Positions 63,558 to 64,000 of a stretch of 64,000 nt of DNA are shown here, piece by piece. The position numbers and the translations under genes are program-made. Every line of letters starts with the position of its first letter. Positions within the stretch are counted from its first letter, which is position 1. The notes below the pieces were generated by a model, which saw only the letters and a list, made by a program, of their open reading frames with translations, did no database searches and had not been told where the DNA came from. This DNA comes from Fangia hongkongensis FSC776 = DSM 21703 (lineage in GTDB: Bacteria; Pseudomonadota; Gammaproteobacteria; Francisellales; Francisellaceae), in contig NZ_KB902272.1 of the NCBI RefSeq assembly GCF_000379445.1, positions 62,001 through 126,000 on the forward strand. The letters run 5' to 3'.

Positions 63558-64000
63558 CATGTTGGCAAATGATATTAAATCGTTGCGTCCCAATGCTGAG
63601 ATGCTTAATTGGTGTACAAGTGTTGCAAACTCACGCATGGTTGTACTGGAAGATGGTACTATATTAAGTGATTCGGCGACTAATCCAAACTTGCAAAATT
63701 GTCGTTTATTAATGAAGTCATTGAACTTAGAGATTCGGCAAATTATTAATTATGACGTTGTGTTCATTAAAAACATGATTGATTCATATCAATCAAGTAT
63801 AGAAGGGAAGAGCCTTTATCAATTTACAGATGCACAGCAAAAAATCCGCAAAATTGTACAAGATGCAATTGCCGAAAAAGCGACAGATATTCATATTCTT
63901 ATTAGAGATGCTACTGCCATTATTAAGTTTCGTGTTTTAGGAGATCTTCAGGTTTATACTACCATGTCTGCGAATGATGCAATTGCAATTGTGTCTGTTG
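63558..64000 (+). CDS. pilQ: Pilus assembly ATPase, N-terminal part (PilQ/GspE-like, partial)
   Basis: The frame is open from ATG 63558 to the window end (147 codons). The N-terminal part is unremarkable, but the last 50 codons read QQKIRKIVQDAIAEKATDIHI, the N2 domain signature (xxxATDIHI) of GspE/PilT-family secretion ATPases. Walker motifs lie beyond the window. It would power pilus extension together with the PilR-like protein encoded 10 bases upstream. Confidence 0.85.

Overview
The window is about 64 kb of AT-rich, gene-dense DNA from a Gram-negative gammaproteobacterium. It carries LPS export (kdsC-lptC-lptA-lptB), ubiquinone (coq7), non-mevalonate isoprenoid (ispF) and SecB/Grx genes. 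The low GC, the gene families and a eukaryote-like RING protein suggest a relative of Francisella / Fastidiosibacteraceae in the old Thiotrichales that lives with eukaryotic hosts. That placement is inference; no rRNA or tRNA gene is present to confirm it.

Layout. 1-17 kb is mostly core genome: aquaporin end, GFA-type protein, sugar porter, ispF, rhodanese, YecA-like protein, trxB, infA, birA, SLC13 transporter, MarR + EamA, two possible microproteins, comF/bioC divergent pair, kdsC-lptCAB, a MITE-like 23-bp inverted repeat, and a LysR/MdaB-like pair. 17.3-22.9 kb is an envelope region: a glycine-zipper lipoprotein with a chromosomal TraT homologue, and two lipoproteins with nearly the same signal peptide flanking a LuxR-type regulator. 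23-32.6 kb is a striking island: tatA, a very short tatB and tatC followed by a 1759-residue protein with its own twin-arginine signal, then a secreted GH18 chitinase, all bracketed by two divergent LysR-like regulators. 32.7-41 kb returns to housekeeping (XRE regulator, coq7, mrp/apbC, dcd, DedA, MFS) and a MerR-copA-cupredoxin copper operon.

41.2-42.5 kb encodes a 424-residue protein with two canonical RING-H2 fingers and a C-terminal degenerate Rab/Ras-like GTPase segment. It looks like an effector that would act in the ubiquitin system of a eukaryotic host. 42.5-49.5 kb has a LuxR-type regulator, a beta-barrel protein, a membrane-anchored nitroreductase-like protein, a SugE-type SMR exporter, the yibN-grxC-secB operon and an OmpR-type two-component system.

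49.8-64 kb is a type IVb pilus locus running off the right end: two LuxR-type regulators, prepilin peptidase, three unusually large or divergent minor pilins plus one small one, a periplasmic protein, the probable major pilin, PilN-type secretin, PilO-, PilP- and PilR-like proteins and the start of the PilQ-type ATPase. The promoter region before it holds three TTTACA direct repeats at exact 10-bp spacing, a plausible site for the neighbouring response regulator.

Taken together, the chitinase, lectin-like giant Tat substrate, TraT, type IVb pilus and RING/Rab protein point to interaction with protists, arthropods or other eukaryotes.
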